Assembly (NCBI GenBank): GCA_023150835.1 | Contig: JAKLKB010000128.1 | Location: 1 to 39,580 of the forward strand | Origin: Myxococcota bacterium | GTDB taxonomy: Bacteria > Myxococcota_C > UBA6777 | DNA length: 39,580 nucleotides | Direction: 5' to 3' | In this document: positions 15,735 to 24,434 of the stretch, piece after piece | Numbering within the stretch: position 1 is the first letter of the stretch | Layout of the letters: each line of letters opens with the position of its first letter | The notes under the pieces: generated by a model | Databases searched by the model: none | Seen by the model: only the letters and a program-made list of their open reading frames with translations | What the model was told of the DNA's origin: nothing | Translations under genes and position numbers: made by a program

Positions 15735-18700
15735 CTAACGAAAGATGCGGCGGATGTTGTGGTTTTCGCGGTCGCCGATGTACAAAAGGCCGGACGCATC
15801 GATGGCGATGCCAAAAGGGTCGTTGAATTGGGCTTGGCTCAACGGTCCGTCTTGGAAGCCGGCATCGCCCGTTCCTGCGAGGGTTGTCACTTTGCCTGTG
15901 GGATCGATCTGGCGGATACGCTGGTTGTTTTGATCGACGACAAACAAGTTTCCTTGCGCATCAAGGACAACAGAAGCGGGTCGATCGAACTCTGCTTGCA
16001 AGGCTGCACCGTCGCTGTACCCGCTGTTTCCTGTGCCTGCGACAGTCGATACGATGCCTTGGGCGTCGATGCGGCGGATACGGTGGTTTCCGCGATCTGC
16101 GATGTACAAGTTACCCACGCTGTCGAAGGCGAGGCCGTAAGGTTCGTTGAATCGGGCGGTTGTGGTGGGTCCGTCTTGGTATCCTTGGCTGCCTGTTCCT
16201 GCAAAGGTCGTCACGTTTCCTTGTGGGTCGATACGGCGGATGACGTGGTTTTCGCTGTCGGCGACGTAGAGGTGATCTTGCTTGTCTACGGTCAGACCGT
16301 AAGGGGTGTTGAACTTGGCGATTCCACCCAATCCATCGGCAAGTCCTGCAAGGGCTTGTCCTGCGAAGGTGGTGACAACGCCTTGGGCGTCGATACGGCG
16401 GATGCGGTGGTTGTCGCGGTCAGAGACAAAGATCACGCCTTGACTGTTGAGGACAAGGCTGTGGGGGCTATCGAATTGAGCGGTTTTTGAAGGGCCGTCC
16501 AAGAAGCCCGCGATGCCTGTTCCTGCGACAGTCGAGATATCGCCGTTGGGTGTAAGCTTTCGGATGGCGTGGTTGTCTTCGTCGGCGATCAACAGGTGGC
16601 CCTGCCGATCAAAAGCAAGCCCTGACGGCGCATTCAGCAAAGCCTCGCTGCGCGAGCCGTCGGCAAAGCCTTCGGTTTTTCCACCTGCCGAAGTGCGCAT
16701 CTGCTGTTGCGTATCGAGCGTTCGCAGTAGGCGATTGGCGGTATCGGCGATCCACAAGTCGCCCTTTGCATCGACGAGGATCGCGGTGGGGGCGTTGAGT
16801 GTGGCGGTGGGCGCAGGGCCATCTTGCGCTCCTGCAAGGCCCGTCCCTGCGAGCGTGGTTACGTTGCCTTGGGGGTCGATGCGGCGGATGCGATGAGCGC
16901 CTTCGGTGATGTAGAAGTTGTTGTTGGCGTCGAGGGTAATGCCGGTGGGTCGGTCGAATTGGGCTTGTGCAGCGGGGCCATCTTTGTGTCCGCGTGTACC
17001 GTCTCCTGCGAAGGTGCTGACTTGGCCTGTGGGGGTGATCTTGCGGATCTGTTGGTTGTTGTAGTCTGCGACGTAGACGTTGCCGTTTTTGTCGAGCGCA
17101 AGGTCTTGCGGTGTATCAAAGCGGGCTTGGGAGCCTGCGCCGTTGACAAGGCCACGTCGCGAACCTGCGAGCGTGGTCACGTTGCCTTGGGGGTCGATCT
17201 TGCGGATGCGGTGGTTGTCGCGATCTGCAACGAAGAGAACGCCGTTGGCATCGAGGCGTAGGCCGTAGGGTTCATCAAATTGGGCTTGTTTGGCCGGACC
17301 ATCCGCAAAACCTGCGCGGCCTGTTCCTGCGACGTCGACGACACGGCCTTGTGTATCGATCTTGCGGATCAGGTCGTTGCCACGTTCTGCAAAGTACACT
17401 TCGCCGTTTGGAGCGACCGCAACCCCCGAAGGTTCGTCGAGTTCGGCTTTTGAGGACGGGCCGTTGGTATAACCCGCTTTGCTATTTCCTGCGATGGTCG
17501 TGACGTTCCCCAATAGATCGAGCTTTCGGATGCGATGATTCCCGCGATCCGCGATGTACAAGTTGCCGTTTTTGTCGAGCGATAGCGCGATCGGTCCCGC
17601 AAATCGGGCATAACGCGCCTCTCCATCCCGCCAAGGCGCTTGCCCCGCAAAGGTTTCGACCACAGGGCGTTCGGCGCATTGGCCGTTTACGCAGACTTGA
17701 TCGCGGATACAGGCTTGTTGGCATTGGCTGCAATGGGCTTCGTCGCTGAGTAGATCGACGCACTTTTCGTTGCAACGGCGCTGTCCGAGCGGGCAATTGG
17801 AGGGGACACACACGCTATCTTGGCAGTACGTTGTCGGAGAACAGGCTTTGTCACAAGCTCCGCAATGTTTGTCGCTGCTTTTGAGATCGACGCAAAACTC
17901 CCCACAGCGCTGGGTTTCAGCGGGGCATTTGTCTGTGCAAAGCCCTTCGGCGCAGCGTTGGTTGCGGGGACAAACCAGATCGCATTGGCCGCAGTGGCGA
18001 AGATCCGTTTGGGAGTCCACACACGCCCCGCTGCATCGCAATCTTCCCGAACCACACACGCACTTTCCACCCTCGCAGCGCTCGTCGGGCGCACAGGCTT
18101 TTCCGCATCCTCCGCAATGTAGCGCGTCGGTTTGAAAGTTCACACATCCCCCCAGACACACTTCGGGCGTGGCTGACGGACAACTTGCGACGCAACCCGC
18201 GCTGGAGCAAAGCTGCCCGCTTTCACAGGATTTTTGGCATCCTCCGCAGGATTGTTGATTCGAGCGCAGATCGACGCAAGCTCCGCTACATTCGGTCAAA
18301 CCTTGCGCACATTGGCAACGCCCCTGAGCGCAGGTTTGCCCCGCTGCACAGGCTTTTCCGCATCCTCCACAATGTTGCGCATTGTTTTGTTCATCGACAC
18401 ACCCGCCCAAACACACCGTAGGCGTGGCCTCTGGACAGGCCGCAACACACGCACCTTTGGCGCAAAGCTGCCCTTGCCCACAAGCGCTTCCACACGACCC
18501 ACAATGCTGACCATGAGCTTGCAAATCGACGCAAGCACCGCTACAAGCCGTCAATCGGGGCGCACAAGCGAGTTCGCACCGTCCCTGTTGACAGCGTTTG
18601 CCCTCTCCACAAACCACCCCGCAAGCTCCGCAGTGTTGCGCATCTGCTTGGGGATCGACACAGCTTTCCGCGCATTTGAGCTTTGGAGCGGCGCAAGAGA

Positions 18701-19091
18701 TCGGGGCCTTGCAGACGCCTTGATTGCACAATTCGCCCGACTTGCAAGCGTTTCCACACGCTCCGCAATGTTCGCCGCTTTGGGCGGTGTTGACACATCC
18801 AGAACCACAACGCTTTTCGCCTGTCCGACAAACGCAAGCCCCTTCTTGGCAGATCTCCCCGATGGCTTTGCAGTCGCCGTTTTGTTTGCAGGGGCCTGTT
18901 TCGGCTGGACAGGCCGCAAAGAACAGCCACATCCAGAACCACCCACACATCCGCCATCGAGGATGCCAGAACCACCCGCCCTTCCGTCCTTGGCAAGGCG
19001 ACGGGGCGGGCCCCCCTTCTCGGTGGTGGTTTGATGGTGTCGGCTGGGGTGGCAGAAACGAAAAAGGCATGGTGGGTGGGGTCGCTTTCAT
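15735..19091 (-). CDS. Giant lipoprotein: nine Stig1-like Cys repeats plus twelve NHL repeats
   Basis: Predicted 1118 aa from ATG 19091. A hydrophobic stretch ending FFAAC (about residue 60) looks like a lipobox, but it begins late. Met48 (nt 18950) would give a short signal without positive charges, so the start is uncertain. Residues about 70-500 contain nine Cys repeats of the form CVDxxxDxxHCGxCGxxC with following CxxGxC, the Stig1-like pattern frequent in myxobacterial surface proteins. The rest has twelve NHL units (for example LYIADRGNHRIRRID), each followed by V-T-T-x-AGTG...G-DGP. Twelve units fit two six-bladed propellers. It is probably surface-exposed and used for binding. The upstream edge touches an iscB-type element end, which may have altered the 5' region. 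Confidence 0.88.
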   Translation of the reverse strand: MKATPPTMPFSFLPPQPTPSNHHREGGPAPSPCQGRKGGWFWHPRWRMCGWFWMWLFFAACPAETGPCKQNGDCKAIGEICQEGACVCRTGEKRCGSGCVNTAQSGEHCGACGNACKSGELCNQGVCKAPISCAAPKLKCAESCVDPQADAQHCGACGVVCGEGKRCQQGRCELACAPRLTACSGACVDLQAHGQHCGSCGSACGQGQLCAKGACVAACPEATPTVCLGGCVDEQNNAQHCGGCGKACAAGQTCAQGRCQCAQGLTECSGACVDLRSNQQSCGGCQKSCESGQLCSSAGCVASCPSATPEVCLGGCVNFQTDALHCGGCGKACAPDERCEGGKCVCGSGRLRCSGACVDSQTDLRHCGQCDLVCPRNQRCAEGLCTDKCPAETQRCGEFCVDLKSSDKHCGACDKACSPTTYCQDSVCVPSNCPLGQRRCNEKCVDLLSDEAHCSQCQQACIRDQVCVNGQCAERPVVETFAGQAPWRDGEARYARFAGPIALSLDKNGNLYIADRGNHRIRKLDLLGNVTTIAGNSKAGYTNGPSSKAELDEPSGVAVAPNGEVYFAERGNDLIRKIDTQGRVVDVAGTGRAGFADGPAKQAQFDEPYGLRLDANGVLFVADRDNHRIRKIDPQGNVTTLAGSRRGLVNGAGSQARFDTPQDLALDKNGNVYVADYNNQQIRKITPTGQVSTFAGDGTRGHKDGPAAQAQFDRPTGITLDANNNFYITEGAHRIRRIDPQGNVTTLAGTGLAGAQDGPAPTATLNAPTAILVDAKGDLWIADTANRLLRTLDTQQQMRTSAGGKTEGFADGSRSEALLNAPSGLAFDRQGHLLIADEDNHAIRKLTPNGDISTVAGTGIAGFLDGPSKTAQFDSPHSLVLNSQGVIFVSDRDNHRIRRIDAQGVVTTFAGQALAGLADGLGGIAKFNTPYGLTVDKQDHLYVADSENHVIRRIDPQGNVTTFAGTGSQGYQDGPTTTARFNEPYGLAFDSVGNLYIADRGNHRIRRIDAQGIVSTVAGTGNSGYSDGAALQAEFDRPASVVLDAQGNLFVVDQNNQRIRQIDPTGKVTTLAGTGDAGFQDGPLSQAQFNDPFGIAIDASGLLYIGDRENHNIRRIFR

Positions 19092-19534
19092 CGACTCTTC
19101 GGCGTGGAAACCCCCTTATGGGCGAGGGGGGAGGAAACGCCGTCCTTTCTTCGTGTGTAAGCGTATCCATCGGTGTGTTGAAGGATACGACAATGTTTGT
19201 AAGAAATGCCTTGTGTGGTACCACTTCGGGTTTTGGTGTTGAAGCTGCCTGAACTTCGGACGGCCACTCTTCCCACATAACACCCTGCTTTCTTTCCCTT
19301 GACGACGACAGCTTTCACCATGCCTCCTGTTTGAAAGCCATGCACCTTCTTTTCTCTTGCTTTCGGGCTTGATCGAGGGAAGACGACCCTTGGGAGTCTC
19401 GCGCTTCGCAACCCATACTGATCCATTCTGCACTTCTGCCGACTTCCCCGTCCCATCGCCTTGATCTCCAGCACTTCTTGCTCTGCCTCCACGCGCACAT
19501 TTTCTCCCGACACGCCCACACACACCGCAGTTAC
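19088..19534 (-). pseudogene. iscB: C-terminal remnant of iscB (RNA-guided nuclease ancestor of Cas9)
   Basis: About 145 codons resemble the end of IscB proteins: TAVCVG (the position of the RuvC-III D-A-x-C-V-G motif, with Thr in place of the catalytic Asp), then LEIKAMGRGSRQKCRMDQYG, HGFQTGGMVKAVV, GCYVGRVAVRSSGSFN and TQGISYKHCRILQHTDGYAY. The arginine-rich N-terminus, RuvC-I/II and HNH parts are all missing. The frame meets the hairpin-rich RNA-like region directly upstream, so an internal deletion of roughly 1 kb is likely. It cannot be an active nuclease. Recognition rests on motif order I know from the family and was not checked by search. Confidence 0.65.
19100..19142. mobile_element. 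End hairpin of the iscB element (IS200/IS605-like)
   Basis: Imperfect palindrome with outer arms CGGCGT (19100-19105) and ACGCCG (19137-19142) and inner arms CCCCCT (19111-19116) and AGGGGG (19125-19130) around an 8-nt loop. Hairpins of this kind at the 3' end of iscB/tnpB elements are bound by the Y1 transposase. No tnpA is present here, so mobility would need one supplied in trans. The hairpin sits 9 nt from the start of the NHL gene. Confidence 0.55.
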
Positions 19535-19535
19535 C

Positions 19536-19700
19536 TTTCCCCATATTGACGGGGTGTTCTCGAAACGTGCGTTTCGGTAAAGTTCTTAAGGCCCGGTTGG
19601 ACGAGAGGTTTTGAAGACACGAAGCAGCCTTACCCAAGGACTGTCCGCGTGTCGCGCAGAGGCATCGGACTGGAGAAGCATCCGACTGTGCCTCTCTATT
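19536..19700 (-). ncRNA. Candidate omega RNA (HEARO-like) of the iscB remnant
   Basis: Immediately upstream of the iscB remnant, on the same strand, four hairpins follow each other: GAGGCA/TGCCTC with an inner TCGGA/TCCGA (19659-19694), CAG-t-CCTT/AAGG-CTG (19625-19643), CGAAAC/GTTTCG (19561-19576) and CCCC/GGGG (19540-19555). In IscB loci the guide-bearing omega RNA lies just 5' of the gene, so position and structure agree. I did not fold it or compare it to the HEARO covariance model, so the identity is inferred. The guide, if any, would come from sequence just above 19700. Confidence 0.4.
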
Positions 19701-19906
19701 CTCTCCCAACGTTTCCTCCACCAAAGTTTCCCTCGGCTTCTCGAGGTGTTGGTCGACGTGTAGAGATCCAGAGCATCAAACCACCCGCAAGCATCCCGTA
19801 CAAGGCCCACCCTGTCAAGCGCAACATAAGCTGCCGAAAAAAAATCTTTCTTCTTTGTGAGCTTTCGCGTACCTTCGGGAGGTTCTATCCAATCGAAGCG
19901 GTACTG
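19701..19906. other. Gap without recognised gene
   Basis: Between the omega-RNA-like region and repeat A copy 4. A minus-strand frame of about 114 codons crosses it, but it also runs through the hairpins and has no family features. If the RNA call is right, its 5' guide would derive from the start of this stretch. Confidence 0.5.
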
Positions 19907-20050
19907 TGGGCAAAGAAAAGCCGTGTTCACAAAGGTTCAAACAACACGGCTGCTTGTTTGAAAAATGTCTGTGTACCCCACCAACACGGGGTCAAGGGGC
20001 CTTCGGTCTATGGTGGGGCATCGGGCAAAGTCCCACAAAACAGGCCCAAT
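19907..20050 (+). repeat. Dispersed intergenic repeat A, copy 4
   Basis: Has AAAGCCGTGTTC, GTTCAAAC, TTTGAAAAA, then ACCCCACC...CACGGGGTCAAGGGGC and CCCACAAAACAGGCCCAAT, the same block order as copy 1. Within it GCCGTGTT (19920-19927) and AACACGGC (19943-19950) form an 8-bp stem. It is about 45 nt upstream of the transporter's start, in the same orientation. Confidence 0.7.
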
Positions 20051-20095
20051 CATTCACCCCTATCCTAATAGGAATTCATCTGGGAGGTTCGAGCG

Positions 20096-21517
20096 ATGAG
20101 GCGAGCATGGTTGTTGTGCGTATGGGTGGTGTTTGGGATGTGGAGCGCATGGAGTGCGTATGCCGAACCTCCGCAGCTTTTGAACATCAGACCCTCTGCC
20201 GAGAGAGTCACCAAAAAGCGTGTCGCCAAAGATCTCGTTGGGATCGAACTTTACAAACGGCTGCTTCGAGAAACCCGCAGCCCCAAACCTTCGCCCTTGT
20301 TTCAAGCCCTCCGTCAAGAAGCCGTCACCACTCCGAAACCCTCGGGGGAAAAGCGCACCTTTGTCGGAAACCTCCGCATCCTCCACTCTGGAAAAACCGA
20401 GCTGATCTTGGCCCGTGAACAAGACGGAAAGCTCCATGTTTTGGCCCTCCCCAAAGATAAAGCTGCCCTCAAAAAAGGCGCTGCTTCGCCTTACGCAGCG
20501 ATCCACGAACTCGCACAACACAAACTGCAAGTGACAGGGGCGCTGTCTTTCGTGGACCTCGAAGGGACGCGCTTTTCGGTCTTGCAACTCACCGCCCCCC
20601 CCCAGCGCCAAATGCTGGATCGCTTGTTTTTCTTGCTGATTATCGCCTTGCTGTTTTTTACGATGGTCGGGATGGGATTGACCCTGACTGGGGAGGACTT
20701 TGCACGCATCGCCCAAAAACCACGCGGCATGATTGTGGGTCCGATCTGCCAATTCGGTCTGTTGCCGTTGTGTGCCTTTGTGGTCGGGCATCTCTTTGGA
20801 TTTGCGACGGCGTATCCTTTTATTTTCGTGGGGATGTTGTTGGTGACCGCAAGTCCGGGCGGTGTGACATCCAACTTGATGACTTACTTCGCGAAAGGTG
20901 ACGTCGCTCTTTCCATCTCTTTGACGGCCTTGTCTACGGTGCTTTCATTGGTCTTGACTCCGCTTTTGATGGCGCTGTACGCCGCAGGCATCCCCGAGAT
21001 CAAACTTCCCGTAGGGACGGTGATCGTGCAGATCTTTGTGTTGGTGATCCTCCCTCTTGGCATCGGGATGTTGGTGCGAGCCAAAGCTGAGTCCTTTGCG
21101 TTGCGCAGCGAAAAGTTTTTCTCTGTCTTGGGGATGTTCTCTCTGCTGTTTTTGGTGGTGGTCGGCGTCCTCAGCAACCTCGATAAGTTCGCTGACACCG
21201 AACGATACGGCCTGCGTTTTTATTTGAGCGTTTCGCTGTTGCCCTTGCTTGGGATGTTGTTTGGTGGGCTGCTCGCGAAGATACTCGGCGTGGGCAATTC
21301 TCAAGTCCGTGCGATATCCTTGGAAACAGGGCTACAAAACAGTTCGCTGGCGATGACGCTGGCGATCTTGTTGCAGGATCGGATGGGAGATTTTTATAGC
21401 TCGATGTTCTTCACTTCGGGGATCTTTGGGCTTTCGATGTATGTGAGCGGTGCGTTGGCGATCGCCTTGTTCCCGACGTTTCTCCCCCTTGATGAGGCCC
21501 CACAAGCAAAAGCTTGA
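20096..21517 (+). CDS. Bile acid:sodium symporter (BASS) family transporter with N-terminal periplasmic domain
   Basis: Predicted 473 aa; GGGAGG precedes ATG 20096 by 8 nt. Residues 1-23 are a signal peptide ending SAYA. Residues about 24-175 form a soluble domain not usual for this family, containing FVGNLRILHSGKTELI and LQVTGALSFVDLEG, which look like an OB-type beta fold. From about 180 on there are nine or ten membrane helices with BASS signatures: TASPGGVTSNLMTYFAKGD, ALSISLTALSTVLSL and SLETGLQNSSLAMTLA. BASS proteins move organic anions with sodium; many bacterial substrates are unknown. The extra domain may capture substrate or sense it. A near-palindrome (TCCTAATAGGA) lies just upstream. 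Monocistronic by context. Confidence 0.88.
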   Translation: MRRAWLLCVWVVFGMWSAWSAYAEPPQLLNIRPSAERVTKKRVAKDLVGIELYKRLLRETRSPKPSPLFQALRQEAVTTPKPSGEKRTFVGNLRILHSGKTELILAREQDGKLHVLALPKDKAALKKGAASPYAAIHELAQHKLQVTGALSFVDLEGTRFSVLQLTAPPQRQMLDRLFFLLIIALLFFTMVGMGLTLTGEDFARIAQKPRGMIVGPICQFGLLPLCAFVVGHLFGFATAYPFIFVGMLLVTASPGGVTSNLMTYFAKGDVALSISLTALSTVLSLVLTPLLMALYAAGIPEIKLPVGTVIVQIFVLVILPLGIGMLVRAKAESFALRSEKFFSVLGMFSLLFLVVVGVLSNLDKFADTERYGLRFYLSVSLLPLLGMLFGGLLAKILGVGNSQVRAISLETGLQNSSLAMTLAILLQDRMGDFYSSMFFTSGIFGLSMYVSGALAIALFPTFLPLDEAPQAKA

Positions 21518-21566
21518 GCGACAATGAGGCGCGCAGCCCCGCTTCTTTTCGATATAAAGGCGGGTG

Positions 21567-22727
21567 TTAGGCCGTTTGGAAGATCGCTTGTTCGATACCT
21601 TTGGCGGCTTGTGCAACAGAGTATTGTTCGATCCACGTTTGGCAACAGGCCCCCATCTCTTTGGCTTGTTCGGGTGCGTCCACAAGGCGAAGCATCGCCT
21701 TTGCGAGATCTTGTTCGTTGCCTGTTTGGAACAAATAGCCCGTCTTCCCTGGCAACAAAAGATCAAGGTGGCAGCCGATCATATCACTGAGAACCAACGG
21801 CAAACCGAACAGCATCGCTTCGTTGGCGACTAACCCCCAAGCCTCGTACACAGAGGGCAAGACGAAAGCGTCCGATGCCATAAAATACCGACCCAACTCA
21901 GATTGATTCACAAAGCCCTGAAACATCAGCCGCTCCCCGAGGATCTTGCGACCTTCCGCCAAAACCTCTTCACGTTGTTCTCCATCCCCAAGAAGCAACA
22001 AGGCGACTTTTTTGTGCTTAGGAAGATGTGCAAATGCGCGGACAAGACACATCACCCCTTTTCGAGGAATTAATTTTCCAGAAAATAAAAAAACAAAAGT
22101 GTCGTCTTGGATACCGATTTCTTTTCGGCAGACCGATCGGTCAAGAACTTGACGTTGTTGGGAAAATAATTCGTCATCCACGCAATACGGCGAGAAAAAA
22201 ATACGGCTCGGTGCAACGCCATGTTTCAAGAGATGGAGTTCAGCTTGTTTGCCGATGCAACCGAACGCATCGACGCGGCGGTAGACGTTGCGCAAGACTT
22301 GGGTTCGGATCATCGTCTTCAATAACGGCGTTCGTTGCTTGAGATCCGTAAACTCCCCGCGCATCAAGATCTTCATACCCAAGGCTGGGGCGTATCGCAA
22401 CAACTGCCATTCAAAAGGCATGGTGTAGCCGCTGCACAACACCCAATCAAATTTCTCGGCGGTCAGGTATTCTCGAAGGCGCGGAATAAAAAAGCTCATC
22501 GGACGCTGGATATCACAGTCCTTGCGCAAAAATTCGTAAGGGTATCCCTCCAACAACGGCAGATCCCACTTGACCGCACGCCCAAATCCGGGATCGATGC
22601 CCCCCCGTACGCTGTGATCGCTCAAAAAATGAACCTTGATATCCAGATTCGAAACCTTGGCGAGCTTTTTCCAAATCGGGGCTTGGTATTGGATGGGATG
22701 CGTCACAAATACGCCAAGTCGCTTCAT
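21567..22727 (-). CDS. GT4-like glycosyltransferase
   Basis: Predicted 386 aa from ATG 22727 (MKRLGVFVTHPIQYQAPIWK, the usual beginning of this subgroup). ATG 22739 and TTG 22754 are in frame, but the first would touch the GGGAG site. The C-terminal Rossmann domain shows FVFLFSGKLIPRKGV, ALLLLGDGEQREEV, MFQGFVNQSEL and the nucleotide-sugar motif LPSVYEAWGLVANEAMLFGL. It should transfer a sugar from a nucleotide donor to a glycan or small-molecule acceptor at the cytoplasmic face. It converges with the BASS gene, with 49 nt between stops. No other glycan genes adjoin it, so its pathway is unclear. Confidence 0.88.
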   Translation of the reverse strand: MKRLGVFVTHPIQYQAPIWKKLAKVSNLDIKVHFLSDHSVRGGIDPGFGRAVKWDLPLLEGYPYEFLRKDCDIQRPMSFFIPRLREYLTAEKFDWVLCSGYTMPFEWQLLRYAPALGMKILMRGEFTDLKQRTPLLKTMIRTQVLRNVYRRVDAFGCIGKQAELHLLKHGVAPSRIFFSPYCVDDELFSQQRQVLDRSVCRKEIGIQDDTFVFLFSGKLIPRKGVMCLVRAFAHLPKHKKVALLLLGDGEQREEVLAEGRKILGERLMFQGFVNQSELGRYFMASDAFVLPSVYEAWGLVANEAMLFGLPLVLSDMIGCHLDLLLPGKTGYLFQTGNEQDLAKAMLRLVDAPEQAKEMGACCQTWIEQYSVAQAAKGIEQAIFQTA

Positions 22728-23045
22728 TTCGTTGAACATCTCCCTTCGTGTCAAGCGGCGTGGGTGGCCCGTTGCAAGGGTCTCGCTGCTCTCGCCGCGT
22801 GTCTTGGCCTTGCGCTGTCTGCCGTATCGCGCTGTCTGGCCACAATTCGTGCGGAGTGTAGCCCTTCATCAGCAAAAAACAAGGGGGCCGAGGGCGAGGG
22901 ATCTGCCCGTTCGAGCGGCGTCCACAACGCTCTGCCTGCATCAGCAAAAATTCGCTCCGTTTTCTCTACACAAACACCCTATCTTTCCATCCGTCACGTC
23001 CCGCCAAACCGTAAAACCGTTTTGTTTCTAGGACGAAGATTATTT
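22728..23045. other. Gap without recognised gene
   Basis: C-rich, divergent intergenic stretch between the GT4 gene and repeat A copy 5. CATCAGCAAAAA occurs twice, near 22868 and 22939. Plus-strand frames cross it, but they show no family features and run into the GT4 gene antisense. Nothing else was seen. Confidence 0.5.
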
Positions 23046-23200
23046 GTTGACAAAAAAGACCGTGTTCGCGATGCTTCAAGCGGTGCGGTAGTTGGTTTCA
23101 AAAACATCCATTCGCCCCGTCCATAAGGGATCATCGGTGGTGGAACACTAAGTCCCAGACGACCTGTTCACCCCGTCCGTACGGGGTCATCGGGCGAAAG
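23046..23200 (+). repeat. Dispersed intergenic repeat A, copy 5
   Basis: Begins TTGACAAAAAAGACCGTGTTCG, with CTTCAAGCGG and GTTGGTTTCAAAAAC, then two related hairpin blocks, TTCGCCCCGTCCATAAGGG at 23111 and TTCACCCCGTCCGTACGGGG at 23167, 56 bp apart. AAGTCCCAG lies between them, as AGTCCC does in copy 1. It ends about 13 nt before the phosphoesterase start. The TTGACA at its head could be a -35 box. Confidence 0.65.
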
Positions 23201-23212
23201 TAGATCGACAAA

Positions 23213-23911
23213 ATGAGCTACAAAAAGATCGGGGTATTAGGAGATATCCATACTTCGCATGAGCGCTTAGAAACGGCGCTGAACTACCTACATCAAGAGG
23301 TGGTGTGTGATTTAATCTTGTGTGTGGGAGACATCGTGGATGGGCCTGACGATGCGGAGGAATGCTGCGATTTGTTGCGCGAAGATCCCCTTGTATGGGC
23401 GGTGTCAGGGAACCATGATCGTTGGTGCTTGCAGGGACACCGACGAGAACTGAGTACCGCGACGCAAAAAGACGATCTATCCGAAGAAAACATCGATTAT
23501 CTTGTAGGACTGCCCGCACATCGGCTGCTGCCTATCCCACAAGGGCAACTCCTGATTTTTCATGGGGACGCGCTGGATCGGCCTGCATGGCAAGAACTCT
23601 ACGGAGGGAGTGCGGAGACGGAAGGTCGCTCAACGATCGATCTTTCGCTTGCCACCGCGTCTTCAGAACAGATCCGCAGCTTGTTGAAGCGATGGGCTGG
23701 GACTTCGGTGCGTTGGTTCATCCTTGGGCACAAACATCGGCGATTGCTGCGCTGTATCGAAGGCCATTTCTTCCTCAACCCGGGAGCCTTCCGTCACGGT
23801 CGCAGTTTTGACGTGGGGTTTTGTGTACTCGATCTACAAGCCCCAAGCGTGACATTCTACGATATGCCTCAGATCTCGACCATCCGACAAGCCCGCCACA
23901 TCGCGCTATAA
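23213..23911 (+). CDS. Calcineurin-like metallophosphoesterase
   Basis: Predicted 232 aa. Metal-binding motifs appear in order: GDIHTSHER (about residue 10), CVGDIVDGPDD, SGNHDRWCL, FHGDALDRP and ILGHKHRRLLR, ending with LNPGAFRHGR. The compact length and motif spacing fit the YfcE/MJ0936-like phosphodiesterase group, which uses two divalent metals and acts in the cytoplasm. The natural substrate cannot be read from the sequence. There is no strong ribosome site. It converges with the hypothetical gene at 23955. Repeat A copy 5 fills its leader. Confidence 0.9.
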   Translation: MSYKKIGVLGDIHTSHERLETALNYLHQEVVCDLILCVGDIVDGPDDAEECCDLLREDPLVWAVSGNHDRWCLQGHRRELSTATQKDDLSEENIDYLVGLPAHRLLPIPQGQLLIFHGDALDRPAWQELYGGSAETEGRSTIDLSLATASSEQIRSLLKRWAGTSVRWFILGHKHRRLLRCIEGHFFLNPGAFRHGRSFDVGFCVLDLQAPSVTFYDMPQISTIRQARHIAL

Positions 23912-23954
23912 ACGCAACGGTACAGTCGCCTCAAAAAGAACGGGCTGAAGAGCA

Positions 23955-24434
23955 TCAAGGCTCGGCCTCCCATGCGTCGTCCCAGACAAGCGCCCAGACA
24001 GCGGGCTGCAAGAAGACCGTTCGGCTGGCATTCAAGTGCGGGCGATGCCAACGCACACGGATACGTCCGTCGGCCAGTTGATCGAACCAGTGGTGTGTTT
24101 GGGGGTGTTGGAGATCGCTGCGCAAGCGTTCGACGATCTTGGCCGTCCGACGGAGGCTTTGGTGGTGCGGATCATCGAATAGTGAAAAATGCTTATTGCG
24201 GCTGCATGGGGAAAACAACAGGCTTTTGAGAAATTCGAGATCTTCTTCGGACACGCTGACCTCCTTTATGGTGCTTGTGCGCCGTCGCGATCGGGTCGGT
24301 TCGGATGGTTGTTGCGACACCCACTCGATAGCCCGCTCCGATCGGCGGCATAGAAACCTTCGCGATCGACTCCGTTTGGGTAGATGGTGCGACGGTGGGG
24401 AGGTTGGCGTGAGAGGGAAAGGGCTGTGTGCCAT
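23955..24434 (-). CDS. Hypothetical protein
   Basis: Predicted 159 aa from ATG 24434. The last two thirds look like real coding sequence: IKEVSVSEEDLEFLKSLLF, SLFDDPHHQSLRRTAKIVE, then FDQLADGRIRVRWHRPHLN and PAVWALVWDDAWEAEP. The first 50 residues are Pro/Ser/Arg-rich and may be untranslated, with the true start further in. An overlapping frame from GTG 24516 has a signal-like N-terminus (LAPVNSFFLAIWSLH), so a frameshift between the two could have split an exported protein. No family was recognised. Confidence 0.45.
   Translation of the reverse strand: MAHSPFPLTPTSPPSHHLPKRSRSRRFLCRRSERAIEWVSQQPSEPTRSRRRTSTIKEVSVSEEDLEFLKSLLFSPCSRNKHFSLFDDPHHQSLRRTAKIVERLRSDLQHPQTHHWFDQLADGRIRVRWHRPHLNASRTVFLQPAVWALVWDDAWEAEP

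Noticed and set aside
19586-19930. A 114-codon minus-strand gene
   Set aside because: It overlaps the hairpin-rich RNA-like region and repeat A, with no protein-family features.
23111-23193. Two CCCCGTCC...GGGG blocks 56 bp apart, resembling a tiny type I-E CRISPR array
   Set aside because: Only two degenerate units, no further repeats, no cas genes, and the same blocks recur as parts of repeat A elsewhere.
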